Shown here in pieces: positions 1 to 10,937 of a DNA stretch of 30,301 nucleotides. Each line of letters begins with the position of its first letter. Within the stretch, counting starts at the first letter, position 1. The stretch is from Zancudomyces culisetae. Lineage: Eukaryota; Kickxellomycota; Harpellomycetes; Harpellales; Legeriomycetaceae. The notes beneath the pieces were generated by a model, which saw only the letters and a program-made list of their open reading frames with translations, was not told the DNA's origin and did no database searches. The stretch spans positions 1 to 30,301 of the forward strand of contig LSSK01000055.1 in NCBI GenBank assembly GCA_001969505.1, given 5' to 3'. A program made the translations under genes and the position numbers.

Positions 1-859
1 CCTATTTATAAATTTTATGGCATTGAAAATAGGTGGATTATTAATTCTCTACTATTATCAATATTATTATTAGTATTAATACTGTTTTATACTGCTGATT
101 ATTGATTAACAATTTACTTGATTTTGAAACTTGCTCAATGGATTTTGCAAGTAAAATTTAGCTGCAGAAAGTATTCAAGTAGATCAGGTTTTATATCTTG
201 ATTTATTTACTTATTTATTTATTTGTTTATTTATTTTTATATATAAATATTTATAGTTGGAGACTTTGTTTACTAAATAAACAATTAAACCCAACAAGGT
301 TTATAAGGATGGGAAAAAGAGGAGGAGAGAAAACGAGAATATAGAAATTCAAGAATGAAAGAAATGTAAAAATAAAAAATGATACTAGTTGAAAAGTGAA
401 GAACCAAAGAAAACAATAAAAACGCAATCATCAAAACGTTTATTTACAAATAACTTCATTCCTCTCCCCTCCTCTCCCCTCCCCTCTTTCTTCTTTTTTC
501 TCTTTCTCCTACCCATCCCCAACCCTCAGTTTGCAATCCCATTTTTGGTATTATTAATAGTTAATACAAGTGGATTTGAGTTTGAGTTTGAATTTGAATT
601 AGGATGAAATGTATACCAGAATAATCTACTTCTCCCTTCTCTCTCCTCACCTTCTCCCCTTCCCATTTGGCTTTAATTTTCTGGGTGTAATGCAACAACA
701 ATATATTTGTAAAAACAGATACATTATAACTGCCAACCTACACGTTTTATTCCATAAAACTACCCCATCATTTTTTTGTCGAAAAAAAAATATACATTTT
801 CCATTTTATATTATTTTACAAATTGACAAAGAACTATAAGGTTCGTTAAAGATTGAAAT

Positions 860-880
860 CACACACACACACACACACAC
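860..880. repeat. CA dinucleotide microsatellite
   Basis: About ten uninterrupted CA units in the non-coding upstream region. Likely length-variable between strains (inference). Confidence 0.9.
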
Positions 881-1678
881 ATTTATACATACCAACACAT
901 CATACACACATACATTTCAAAAAGAAAAAGAAAAATAAAACTCCACATATTACTGGAATTTAAAGATTGTACTCGTCGTATTCGTACTTTTTGTTTTTGT
1001 TTTTGTTATTATTTATTTATCCATTTGTTTTCAAAAAGCAAAGAGTATTAATAATTTGACAAACGTGTATTTGGTAAATTAGAGCACAAAACATTTATTA
1101 ATTAAAAAGTAAAAGAATTAAATTACAAAAGAAAAAGAAAAAAGGAGGAGAGTATAAAAGCATATTTAAAAAAGAAATATATACTCCGCACCCCCCCTCC
1201 CCTTAACCTTCCCCTCCACCTACATATCACCCTTTTTTTAAATAAAAAGAAAGAATAAAACAATAAAAGCGGATTAAAGCATTTATACAGATATTGATGA
1301 ATATATTAGTATAGTATAAAAGTGATTCTATACAATAAATCCTTGCGACTATCACTTTGTTCAAATAACCAAAAACACTCGAAATATAAAAAAATTTGAA
1401 ATTGTAAGTGCAGAATTACATTGTATTCAACCAAGAAACTAAATAGGCCTAACCCATTGTATGTATTGTAAATGTCAGTGTGGGAGATAATGAGAGATTT
1501 AGAGATATGAGAGGATATCTTCACAAACTGTATTGCCTTAAAGAAAATACATTTTAAAAAACTATTTAAATAAAAAAAGATCTAAATATTCTACAATTTA
1601 TATAATAATGAATAGAATCGAAACTATACCTTGAATATAAATACATAACCAACAAGAACCAAACCGGAAAAAGTAATA

Positions 1679-1714
1679 GAAAGAAAGAAAGAAAGAAAGA
1701 AAAAAGAAAGAAAG
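1679..1714. repeat. GAAA microsatellite in the leader
   Basis: Nearly perfect GAAA units end 11 nt before the ATG at 1726. A purine-only leader of this kind probably belongs to the 5' UTR of the Num1-like gene. Confidence 0.85.
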
Positions 1715-1725
1715 TAAAAGATAGG

Positions 1726-4287
1726 ATGAAAGTACAAGAAATAAGTAGTGGGATAGGTCCGAGCAAGGACAAAACAGAGACTCAATTCTACCAACATCAA
1801 CATCAGTACCAATACTCCAAATCAAATAGTAAATGCTCAAACACCAGTATGGCCTCGAGTTTTAATTCGGCATATTATAGTGCAGACCAATTGGCAGGCG
1901 TGTTGAGTTCAAAGCCTAGCAATGTTGAAGATAAGACTGGTATAAGCACTGGTCCAAAACACGACAACAATAGCTACAAGAATAACGATGGTAGCAAAAG
2001 CAGTGATAATTGTAGTAATGACAACAACAGAAAACGTATGGATACAACATTTACATCGACATCAACATCAACAGATAAAGATATGTTTGCTATTGACCAA
2101 CACCCAGAATATAAGATTCTGATGTCAAAACTAAAGCGAAGTGATGATAGGGTTCAGATACTCGATGAAGAAAACTACACGTTGCAAATGAATGTATCTG
2201 AATTAACGACAAGACTAGAACAAGCAGAAAAGACACACAGAAAAGAACGGGTGGCAGCAACCAAGCGAGGACAAGCAGAGAAGAACTATTTAATACAACA
2301 AATGGCAGAAAAACAAAAAGCAAACGAAGTACTGGAACTACAAGTCAAAAGACTGAAGGCACAAGTTCAAAGGCTGGGAAAGGAAAAAAAAGTGGTTGAG
2401 GATGAATTGTGTAGTTTGGAAAACAAATTGGCAGAGCTACAGAATAGTAGCGGGATAAACAATACGAATAAACAAATAGTTGGTGTTAATAATAATAATG
2501 ATAATGGTAATGATAATGGTGTGACTGGTGCTACAGGGATGGAGAGAATGGATTCAGTACTAGACATAACCAAACAACAACAACAACAACAACAACTTGA
2601 ACAAGAATTGCAGGATGAACAAGATATTAAAAACTATCAAAAGAGATTAGTACAGTTACGACGGGGAAATTCCTATAGAACCAACCAAATCAGTGGGGCA
2701 AATGTTTGTAAGGAAAAACCAAGACGTAGGAAAAACACGATAAACAGTCCAAGACGAGGAATGCGGTTGAGGAGTATTACGGGAGAAAGCAGTCTTTGTA
2801 GCAACGTAGTTCAAAAAAGTTTAGATGAAGATGATGTGGATGTGGATGTGGATGTGGATGGTGTGGATGAATGGCAAGATGAAGAGCAAGATGTAGAAAA
2901 AATGCTATCAAAACAATTGGCAATTTCTATGCTTGAAGACACTAACAATAACAATAACAATAAAAATGATAATGATAATGAGAATGACAATGATAATGAA
3001 AATGATAATAATAATAGTTTAGACAGTGAAGGTGGAATTTATCAACGCGTAAATAAAAGTATTGAAGAAGGGGAAGAATATACCAATTTAGAAATTGAAA
3101 TGAAAAAGGCAATTTTTCAACACAGCAAGGTACTTAAAAGAACGGGTAATAGTATGAGGCAAAAGGGAGGAATGATGAGAATGAAAAGAGTAGTAGAATA
3201 TAGTGAAAAACAAACCCAAACTGAAGATCAAAATCAAGATCAAAATCAAAAAGAAGAAATAGAAGTAGAAGTAGAAAATAGTGGAGATAAGGATAGTAGT
3301 ATAATGACAATTCAAACAGCAACAGATTCCGACATAGCAATAGTAATGGTTGGACAAAATGCAAATGCAAATACAAATGCAAAAGCAAAAGCAAAAGCAA
3401 AAGCAAATGTTAATGTTAATGTAAATAAATTTAAAACAAAGTATGCAGCCAAAAGTAAACAGCTGTTAATGTTGGATAATACAAGTTATGAATTTGTTCC
3501 AACCAAAAAAGTTATTGAGCGAGAAATCAACAAGTATAAACGAGATTTTAATGTACCACAGACCAATACTACCGCCAAAATTACTACTACTACTAATAAT
3601 AATAATAATAATGCTAGTAGACCAGTTTCTATACCATCAATTAACATTAAAAGTAGTAGTAATAGTAGTTATAGTAGTAATAGTGTAATAGACAAAGTCG
3701 ATATAAATATAAAAACAGCAGAAAAGCAAATGGGAAATCGATTTAGTAGAATTAGTAATAGCCAACATGCTACATTACTAAAATCACTAGTCAAAACATC
3801 ATATTCAACTTCACTTTTAGCCAAAAAAAATAATGCCCACATCAACAATTACAACAATAGTAATAATGATAATAATGATTCAAAACAAAAAGTAATTGAT
3901 CCAAAAATAGTTAATGTACTATCAAAAGTAATGATGGGAACATACATGTACAAATTCTCTACAAACTCTAGCAGCAGCAGCAGCAGCAACGGTAACAATG
4001 AGAATAACATGTATTACTTTACAGTACACCCGTATTCCAAAACCCTGAGCTGGGCTAAACAGCCAATGAACGAGTCCCAAAAAGGCATCAAAACAATGTA
4101 TATAGATTCAGTACGCGTAGTTGCCGACTACCAAACATCCAAATACCTCGACTTGTGTTCGTACAGCCTGATTATTTCTGACTCCAAAAACCAAGTCAAA
4201 ATCAAAGCATCAAATGCCGAAGACCACGACTCGTGGTATTTGGCTCTTAGTTATCTCCAATCTCGTCGCCCCAAATCTTCCTTTTAG
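1726..4287 (+). CDS. NUM1: Num1/Mcp5-like cortical anchor protein with C-terminal PH domain
   Basis: 853 residues, no intron seen. Residues ~130-238 form a long charged heptad-rich coiled coil. The middle (~245-720) is low complexity with poly-Gln, an Asp-Val run, Asn/Asp tracts and Ser tracts. Residues ~735-845 resemble the Mcp5-type PH domain: the order MGxYMYKF, YYFTVHPYSKTLSWAK, then YIDSVRVV, ending in a D-SWYLAL-YL helix. In known fungi this PH domain binds PI(4,5)P2 at the plasma membrane, and the coiled coil of Num1 tethers mitochondria and dynein at the cortex. Those roles are inferred here from architecture. It is much shorter than S. cerevisiae Num1 and nearer in size to S. pombe Mcp5; I do not see the long internal Num1 repeats. 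The stop is only 36 bp from the stop of the convergent next gene. Confidence 0.82.
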   Translation: MKVQEISSGIGPSKDKTETQFYQHQHQYQYSKSNSKCSNTSMASSFNSAYYSADQLAGVLSSKPSNVEDKTGISTGPKHDNNSYKNNDGSKSSDNCSNDNNRKRMDTTFTSTSTSTDKDMFAIDQHPEYKILMSKLKRSDDRVQILDEENYTLQMNVSELTTRLEQAEKTHRKERVAATKRGQAEKNYLIQQMAEKQKANEVLELQVKRLKAQVQRLGKEKKVVEDELCSLENKLAELQNSSGINNTNKQIVGVNNNNDNGNDNGVTGATGMERMDSVLDITKQQQQQQQLEQELQDEQDIKNYQKRLVQLRRGNSYRTNQISGANVCKEKPRRRKNTINSPRRGMRLRSITGESSLCSNVVQKSLDEDDVDVDVDVDGVDEWQDEEQDVEKMLSKQLAISMLEDTNNNNNNKNDNDNENDNDNENDNNNSLDSEGGIYQRVNKSIEEGEEYTNLEIEMKKAIFQHSKVLKRTGNSMRQKGGMMRMKRVVEYSEKQTQTEDQNQDQNQKEEIEVEVENSGDKDSSIMTIQTATDSDIAIVMVGQNANANTNAKAKAKAKANVNVNVNKFKTKYAAKSKQLLMLDNTSYEFVPTKKVIEREINKYKRDFNVPQTNTTAKITTTTNNNNNNASRPVSIPSINIKSSSNSSYSSNSVIDKVDINIKTAEKQMGNRFSRISNSQHATLLKSLVKTSYSTSLLAKKNNAHINNYNNSNNDNNDSKQKVIDPKIVNVLSKVMMGTYMYKFSTNSSSSSSSNGNNENNMYYFTVHPYSKTLSWAKQPMNESQKGIKTMYIDSVRVVADYQTSKYLDLCSYSLIISDSKNQVKIKASNAEDHDSWYLALSYLQSRRPKSSF
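2829..2868 (+). repeat. In-frame GATGTG hexanucleotide repeat (Asp-Val run)
   Basis: Tandem GATGTG-type units inside the Num1-like gene encode alternating Asp and Val. Unit length is a multiple of three, so copy-number change would keep the frame. Confidence 0.85.
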
Positions 4288-4323
4288 TTTTTTATTATTA
4301 TTTTTTTTTTTTGACGCCTGAAA

Positions 4324-6711
4324 TCAATAGTTTTTATGCAGGGGAAGAACCTTCTTGTTTTTCTGCTCATTGGCTATCCTTCTGTATATTGTTGCTCCGA
4401 CTATCCATGCCAATACTGCTACTATAAATATATTCAAATAGCTAGAAAATATAAATCCGAATACTTTACTAACAACTCCCTTTTGGCTTTGCATTTCCCT
4501 CTCTTCCCCAGTATTATTGTTATTGTTATTGTTATTATTATTGTTATTGTTATTGTTATTGTTATTGGTATTTGCATTATCGTTCATTGGATGTACTTGT
4601 TCTATTTTTATAAGATTATTATTCTCTTTATCTTTCAAAACCTTTTTAATATATTTCTCCGATAATTCTCCTCCAGCTTTGTTTTTAAAATACTGTTCAA
4701 CTATTTCCGACACATCTCCATTTTTTATATCGATTAAATTGGCTTTTGAAGTATTAGAACTGGAATAGTATCGTTTGGTACTCTTGTCGTATATCACTAC
4801 TGCTGGCAAATCACCACTCGATATCTCTGTCTCTGTCTCTATCTCTGTCTCTGCTTTTGATTTTGATTTGACTTTTGTCCATGTCGCAAAATCAATGACT
4901 AAGTATTTGACTTGTTTATTTCGATTCATTGTTGCTGCAGTTTCAAATCCTGTATATTTTTCAACTACCTTTGGATCCAATTTCCCATTTGCCGCCTTGT
5001 TGGTTATAAAAATAACTTCTACTTCTACTCCCACTCCCACTCCCACTCCCGTTTGACCACTCTCCTTTTCATATTCCTTTTCATCCTCCACAAAATACAC
5101 TGCTTCTCGGATGTATCCTGTTATTAAATATCTCTCCACCTTTTCATAATCTGTCAAATCTCCCGCAAGCAAGCTCACTTGATTTTTCCCTGCTCCTCGT
5201 TCAAACACTATCGTGTCAACATTAGCAGTGTCTTCTGCTATTCCTAACTTTTTCCGCATCCCTTTGTCACGTGTACTCCACATTTCGGCTTCCAGCTTGT
5301 ATTCACCAATTAGTCTTTTCAGGTTTTCGTTGATTTTGCTATTTCGTTTGATATACTCTTCATTACTCTCCTCACTCTGCGGCTTAATTTTCGCTGGAAA
5401 ATATACTATGTTTTTCTTTTTGGTTTCTTCTCCCTCCTTTTGCCACAATTTGATGTTATTATACTCCTCCACACTACTCAGCTTGTTCCCGATCATAAAC
5501 ATTTCTCCCAATATAAACTCTCGCATCCGTTCAGCACTTCGATCTCCGCCTTGCATGTCCGATTGTCCCCCATTGTAAAACAATCGCAGTGTTGGATACC
5601 CCTTGATCTTCCTTGCTGCACACGCACTGTGGTGTTCTTGGCAGTTAATCTTTGCTATTTTAATTCCTGTATCCCTCATTGCCCCTATAAGTTCCTCGTC
5701 ATATGCCTTCATCATCGCTCGACAAAATGGACAGTTTGGTCCGAAAAAAAACACAAATACATTGTCCTTCGCCACCTCCTCTTCCAGGGTTTCTCCACTC
5801 AGTTCCTGCACTTTTTCCTGTGTCTTGGTCCTCTCCACTTTGGTCTTTTGTGCAAACCGCTTAGGTAATCCATCTACATACTCCGCCAGTTTCTCATATA
5901 CGCTCCCAACCATACATTCCTCCTGTCTATTCCCATTAACATACAGAAATATTGTTGGATATCCATCTACTTTTTGCTCCCCACACAGCCCCTCATGATC
6001 CGACAAACAATTCACTTTTGCCATCCTAATCCCCAACTTTTCTCGCATCTCTTTTCCCTTGTTATCCTCAAGCTTCTTCCATTCCGGCAAAAGAATCTTC
6101 GAATACCTGCATGTCGGCGAATAGAAATTCACCAACCACATTTCATTCACCGCATCTCCATCCTTTTTGCCGTTTGATCCCAACACAAGTTGATCAAACT
6201 CTGCTTTACTGGTAATTATACGGTCGTAATCTGCCTCTTTGTTTTTAAACACCGCTGCCTTTTTCAACTCCGCATCCAGCTCCCCGTACCCAATACTTTT
6301 AGTTGCAATACTCGCGTGTTTGTTTCCCTTAACATATACCTGAACGATTGGCAACTCTCGCATCGCTTTCTTTTCTTCATCCCTCACCTCTATTTCACAC
6401 ACCTTGCTGTGCATTGTACAGTCTACCTGCACAAACTGCATCCCGTATACTCGCTTGTCCCACACTTTGTGCACCCACTCTTCCTCAAGCTTCTTCCAAT
6501 TTTTTTGCTCAGCCTCCACTACCCCCTCACCGCTTTGAAAGAATCTGACCACTACTCCCCCACTATCCCCCACCATCTTTTTGAAATCGTCTCCTTGCTT
6601 GAACTCCTTCACCCCTGTGTTTCCTGCTTCTTCCCCTCTCACTACTGATTGTAGCAGCCCTGGAGCCATCAGCGACAGGTAAAAGCCCGCTTTTTTATAA
6701 AGTATTCTCAT
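4324..6711 (-). CDS. EPS1: Eps1-like ER membrane thioredoxin/PDI-family protein
   Basis: 795 residues. A short hydrophobic N-terminus (~8-24) could be a signal peptide. Three thioredoxin-like domains follow: ~35-150 without CxxC, ~160-285 with a single cysteine (Cys201 in CRYS), and ~300-405 with a full CPFC active site (Cys327/Cys330) followed by a GYPT cis-proline loop. A long charged region precedes a poly-Asn stretch and one transmembrane helix (~750-776) ending in IYRR and a basic cytosolic tail. The order lumenal thioredoxins, VIYDKS-YY segment, TM and YRR matches S. cerevisiae Eps1, an ER membrane PDI in quality control of Pma1. Eps1's active site is in its first domain, here it is in the third, so strict orthology is uncertain. 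Confidence 0.72.
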   Translation of the reverse strand: MRILYKKAGFYLSLMAPGLLQSVVRGEEAGNTGVKEFKQGDDFKKMVGDSGGVVVRFFQSGEGVVEAEQKNWKKLEEEWVHKVWDKRVYGMQFVQVDCTMHSKVCEIEVRDEEKKAMRELPIVQVYVKGNKHASIATKSIGYGELDAELKKAAVFKNKEADYDRIITSKAEFDQLVLGSNGKKDGDAVNEMWLVNFYSPTCRYSKILLPEWKKLEDNKGKEMREKLGIRMAKVNCLSDHEGLCGEQKVDGYPTIFLYVNGNRQEECMVGSVYEKLAEYVDGLPKRFAQKTKVERTKTQEKVQELSGETLEEEVAKDNVFVFFFGPNCPFCRAMMKAYDEELIGAMRDTGIKIAKINCQEHHSACAARKIKGYPTLRLFYNGGQSDMQGGDRSAERMREFILGEMFMIGNKLSSVEEYNNIKLWQKEGEETKKKNIVYFPAKIKPQSEESNEEYIKRNSKINENLKRLIGEYKLEAEMWSTRDKGMRKKLGIAEDTANVDTIVFERGAGKNQVSLLAGDLTDYEKVERYLITGYIREAVYFVEDEKEYEKESGQTGVGVGVGVEVEVIFITNKAANGKLDPKVVEKYTGFETAATMNRNKQVKYLVIDFATWTKVKSKSKAETEIETETEISSGDLPAVVIYDKSTKRYYSSSNTSKANLIDIKNGDVSEIVEQYFKNKAGGELSEKYIKKVLKDKENNNLIKIEQVHPMNDNANTNNNNNNNNNNNNNNNNNNTGEEREMQSQKGVVSKVFGFIFSSYLNIFIVAVLAWIVGATIYRRIANEQKNKKVLPLHKNY
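4513..4566 (-). repeat. Poly-asparagine tract (18 Asn codons)
   Basis: Eighteen consecutive AAT/AAC codons lie in the predicted lumenal linker just before the transmembrane helix of the Eps1-like protein. Mixed codons make it less slippage-prone than a pure repeat. Confidence 0.9.
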
Positions 6712-7080
6712 TTTACTTTGTAATCTTCTTTATATATTGTAATTAAATGTCTTTCTGGCTATATTTACTAAACTTTAAATCTCCACTTCACTCCACTCCA
6801 CCCTTCCTCCTTTTATCCCCTCTTTTATACCTGATTTTTATTTTTCAAATCCCATTATTTTGACTATGCTCTTTTTAACGTATTTTTTGGCCAATAACAT
6901 TGATTATATTAATAGTAAAAAAAATAATAATAATAATAATAATAATAAAAATTAGCTGAATTGGGAAAAATCATTTTGTAAATCAAATGAAATCTTTGAC
7001 CATCTCATCTCATCCACCCCACCATCCACCATCCACCACCCCCCAATCCTTTTTTGCATTTTTTCCTTTTTCGTTTCTTT
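6712..7080. other. Intergenic region between CAND1 and the Eps1-like gene
   Basis: Both neighbours are on the minus strand, so this holds the CAND1 3' end and the promoter of the Eps1-like gene. It contains an AAT microsatellite (about 6922-6948) and a CATCC/CACC pyrimidine-rich stretch at ~6997-7045. No gene is seen. Confidence 0.6.
6922..6948. repeat. AAT trinucleotide microsatellite
   Basis: About eight uninterrupted AAT units in the spacer between two minus-strand genes. Confidence 0.85.
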
Positions 7081-10000
7081 TTATAAATCTGCAAGTTTAG
7101 CCAAACACTCCTCATATTTACTCTCTCCCCCCGCATTTTGAAGAGTCACCTTAAGACTTTCAACCAGACAATCACACCTTTCAACCACAACAGCCTTATC
7201 TTCGTTCGCCGATTTTTGCTCGTTAAGACCTGCTGACCCCGAAGATGTGGTCTTTTTGCCCCCACTACCACCATCTGTCCCTGCCTTCACACCAGAGCCC
7301 CAAGCTGACTTGATATGGCTGATACCTGCGATCAACAAATCAAAACAGTGTGTAATTTCATCAGCAGTCAGTTTCTCAGTTATCATCATCCCAAGACTTG
7401 TTACAACTATTGGAACAAAAGTATCCATCAGTCCCAACTTTACCACTGTATTTAGATACTTGCTGTGGTCATGTTCATAGAGTACAGAAACTATATCAAA
7501 TGCTAGTTTGCGCAGACTCTTGCCCATATCAGTGGTATGAACAAAAGGCCCAACTTTTTCTTTTTTAACAAGCTCAGAAACCACTTCGCAGCTGGAATTA
7601 ATACCAGATACAAACTCGCTACTGTTGAACATCTCTAGCAGCAGCTGTGTACCTGTTCTAGAGACTCTCGCACCCTTTTGGCTCTTTGCAGCTGAGCTAG
7701 ATACCAGCGAATAAAATATTTGCAGGCAGTAATACTTTGAGCAAAACATCTCAGCATCTTCAATGATATTGCTGTGGCTAATGTTAGATAGTGTCTCCAA
7801 AACAGACTTTATCACCTCAAAATGACTGTTGTTGGCTGCATTCACATCCGTGGTGGATATAACTTGGATAAACTGTGTAATTGTGTATTTGATTGCCATT
7901 AAACGCACCAATTCCAAACGCTTGTTTTGTGGCAGTTCGCTATTTTTGAATAGCTCGATATTTGACAGCATCAAGTTGGCGTATATTTTAGAATACAAAC
8001 CCAAATCTTCATTCTCAGTATCAAAAGCGAGATATTCAGGTGCACGTGTCAAATGTAAAACCAACCGCCGAACTATGTCATGAATCTCCTGTTGTACGTC
8101 TGCTGGACTCCCAAAACTAACCACCTCTGTGTGTTTTGACATTACTATCAAGCATCCAAGAAGATGGTTCAACTCGGAGCTTGTATGTAAAAGCTGCAGA
8201 CTTAGCTGTGATGATAACGCCTCAAACAGCTTTCCTCTGGCGAGCTGATTGGTAACAGCTACTTTTCCAATTGCAAAATACACAGCGTCCAATGAACACT
8301 CTTGACTTTTTAGCTGTGAAAATAGCTTTTCAACTATCGAATCAGATAGAAAACCCGAATCGTTGAAGCTTCCTGTAGCATAACATGCAAATTCCAGAGT
8401 GTTATCGTCGTTAAACATCCTCAACAACGCCTGGTTGACACTATCATAAGCCACGGTTGAGTTTAGCACTCTTGATATGGAGCAGCAATAACACTCTGCC
8501 ACAAATAGTAACACATCGTGCTGGTGAGTATTTTCAGTGCTCAGCTTGACTAGCACTTCGGATATGTGCTGGTTGTATAAACTCAAAACAGATACCAGCT
8601 TCAACCCCAACGACCTTAGCTTTGCATCCCTAAAAATACGGAGCTCAACTACCAAGGAGTTCAAGAATTCTACGTTTTCACACACCTCATCTTTTGCTGA
8701 CAGGTATGGAATCGTATTTATAAACAATTGCAACACACTGGAAATCATTGGTATTTCACTTGTTGACAGGCCCATCAATTTTTCCACCACACCCAGCCGA
8801 TTATATATTAAATCCACCTCTGCACCCAATGCATCCTTGTATTTCGATTGACTGTATAGTGAAACAAGTATATCTATAATTGTCCCACATCTTTCGTTGT
8901 TATTACCGTCATAAACCACCATCAGCTGCTCAATCAATGGTTTTATGGCTTCCATGCTAATAAATGGACAGAGCTTAGCAACCAACAAACTCGTCTTTTC
9001 TAACACATATGCCTGAACCGATGCAATTCCCAGTAGCTCTGTAAATAAACTGATGAGCTCATCAGCACGCACTGGACAAACTCCGTACTTTTCATTTTCA
9101 ACAAGGCCAAGCATCATTTCCATATATTTTTTAGCCAGCTCTGGATCATTTCTCCCACTTGCCCGCATCTTTTCTGCTTTATCCAGTATGAGTTCGCCAA
9201 TAACCTCTTTGTTTCTTTGCACTTCACACTTGTTCAGCACTACTGTTGCCGTCTGTATCGCCTCAATTATCACGCTTCTTTCTCCATTCTCCATTTTTTC
9301 GCTCAATTCCTTCAGCGTCACCGCAGCCATTTCATTATTTATACTGTCCATTTTTCCACATGCACTATATACCCCTTGGATAATTTTGAACACCTCAATC
9401 TCATTCCCAAAATACTCCTTATTTTCTCCTACTACCTTTTCCAGAATCTTTGCATCCACCTCCTTACCAAAATCTCCTACTGAGTTTTTCACCACTTCAA
9501 TTGTTGCCAAGTAGCAGTTTAACTCTGCCTTTATCAGCTCCTCGCTTTTTCCTTTCTTGTTCCTTTCAGATTCTATCCTTGTTAGTATCTCATATACATC
9601 CTCTTTTGGTAGTTGCACACCGTGTGTTTCACCAATGCTCAAAAAGATAGAACTGACACCGCCTAATATTTCTCTTTTCACAACTTCTTCTCTGTCATTA
9701 AGCCGACTTTTCAATATACACAGTGCTTCTCTCGCATACTCTTTTTGATAAACCTTCCCTACCTCTTTAATCACTTTTGCTGCTGCTTTTCTGTATCTCC
9801 AACCATCATCTTCTTCATCTACATACTCTTCAGCGTATTCGTCGTCCTCTTCTATATACTCTTCATCCTCATCCATATCATCATCAATGTAGTTTGGATC
9901 GTACTTAATTTTATCCCTACATATCTCGACTACCCTTCCAATCAAGTCCATATTGTTCATTTTCACACCATCTACCAGTATCTGCTCAATTATAAGCATT

Positions 10001-10937
10001 GCACTTTCCCACCCTTCAATTTGCTCTTCATCTTGCAGTATTTTAAGTATCGCTTCCAATACCTCTTCATTATCAATTCCCTTCGCCTCTTGAATCACCA
10101 TAAACAACAGATGCATGTACTTCATCTGCTTATCCTTATTTTCAAGCTCGTGTAAAACTCTTTCCACTATCTTTTGGGCCTCCTTTGCTCCTGCCACGCG
10201 GCTATAATGTGCCACAACTCCATTTGCTGCCCGATATACCCCACCTTGTCCACTACTTTCCACTACCCTGAATCCTATCTCATCTACACCCGCAAGCCCC
10301 TCAAAGTGTTTCTTTGTACTCTTTAACACCGCCTCTAAAACCTCCACCAATTCACTATCCTCCTCTCCTATTGTCCCTTTATCTCCCAATTGCTTTGTTA
10401 CCGCACCAACTGCTATTTTTTGTATTCTTTCGATCCTCACTGATTCGTTAATGTTATCTGTTATTATCCTCTTCACTGCAGTGCTATATACCACCCTTAG
10501 CTCACCACCTTCTTTTTTATCTGTATTTTTTATCAACTCAAGTAATTCACTTATAATTTGCTCTAACCCCTCGATCCTCACACTCTTTGAGTAGGTTCCT
10601 ATGCTATTTATTTATCATTTTATCTATTTATTCGCTCTTTAATTGAAAATAAGGACAATCCCTTTATATAAAAAACCTAAATTTCAAGTAACCTAGTTTA
10701 TTACCATAACCCTTTTACTTACCAGTTTATTGCCTCAGTTTGAATCTCTGCCAACGGATCCTTGAGCAATTTAATAAGCTCGGCTCCAACTTCCTCATGT
10801 TTATCCAAAACAAGCTTTGCATTTGTTTCTGTTTCACTCTGTACAATTATCTTTTCCAAATCCACCAATGCCATATACCTAAAGTCTCTGTCCTCGTTTG
10901 AAAATTCTTTCAAGCATTTTGCTACCTGGTCTTGCAT
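7081..10937 (-). CDS. TIP120: CAND1/TIP120-like cullin-associated HEAT-repeat protein
   Basis: Two exons, 10937-10723 and 10603-7081, give 1245 residues, close to human CAND1 (1230). The 119-nt intron (10722-10604) starts GTAAGT and ends TAG in phase 2. Splicing makes INC-IGTYSK, which lines up with the CAND1 N-terminus around KCLGPLVSK, so the boundary is well supported. Exon 1 has the CAND1-like DRDFRYMA-DL start. An Asp/Glu-rich insert at ~311-338 is followed by GWRYRKAAAK, as in CAND1 (acidic loop then WKVRRAAAK). The remainder is helical HEAT-type sequence to a C-terminal TIP120 region. CAND1 binds unneddylated cullin-Rbx1 and exchanges F-box substrate receptors of SCF ligases. A Gly/Ser-rich segment near residues 1190-1215 interrupts the C-terminal region. 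Confidence 0.92.

Larger units (their letters stand above)
1..1725. other. Non-coding region upstream of the Num1-like gene
   Basis: No convincing gene is seen on either strand; the only open frames are short low-complexity artefacts. The stretch holds A/T-rich DNA, pyrimidine-rich blocks of CCCCT type around 463-485, a GAGTTT/GAATTT block near 575-598, a CA dinucleotide tract (860-880), a C-rich patch near 1190-1220 and a GAAA tract just before the start codon. TATA-like strings occur near 1152 (TATAAAAG) and 1633. It probably carries the promoter and leader of the gene starting at 1726. Confidence 0.6.
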
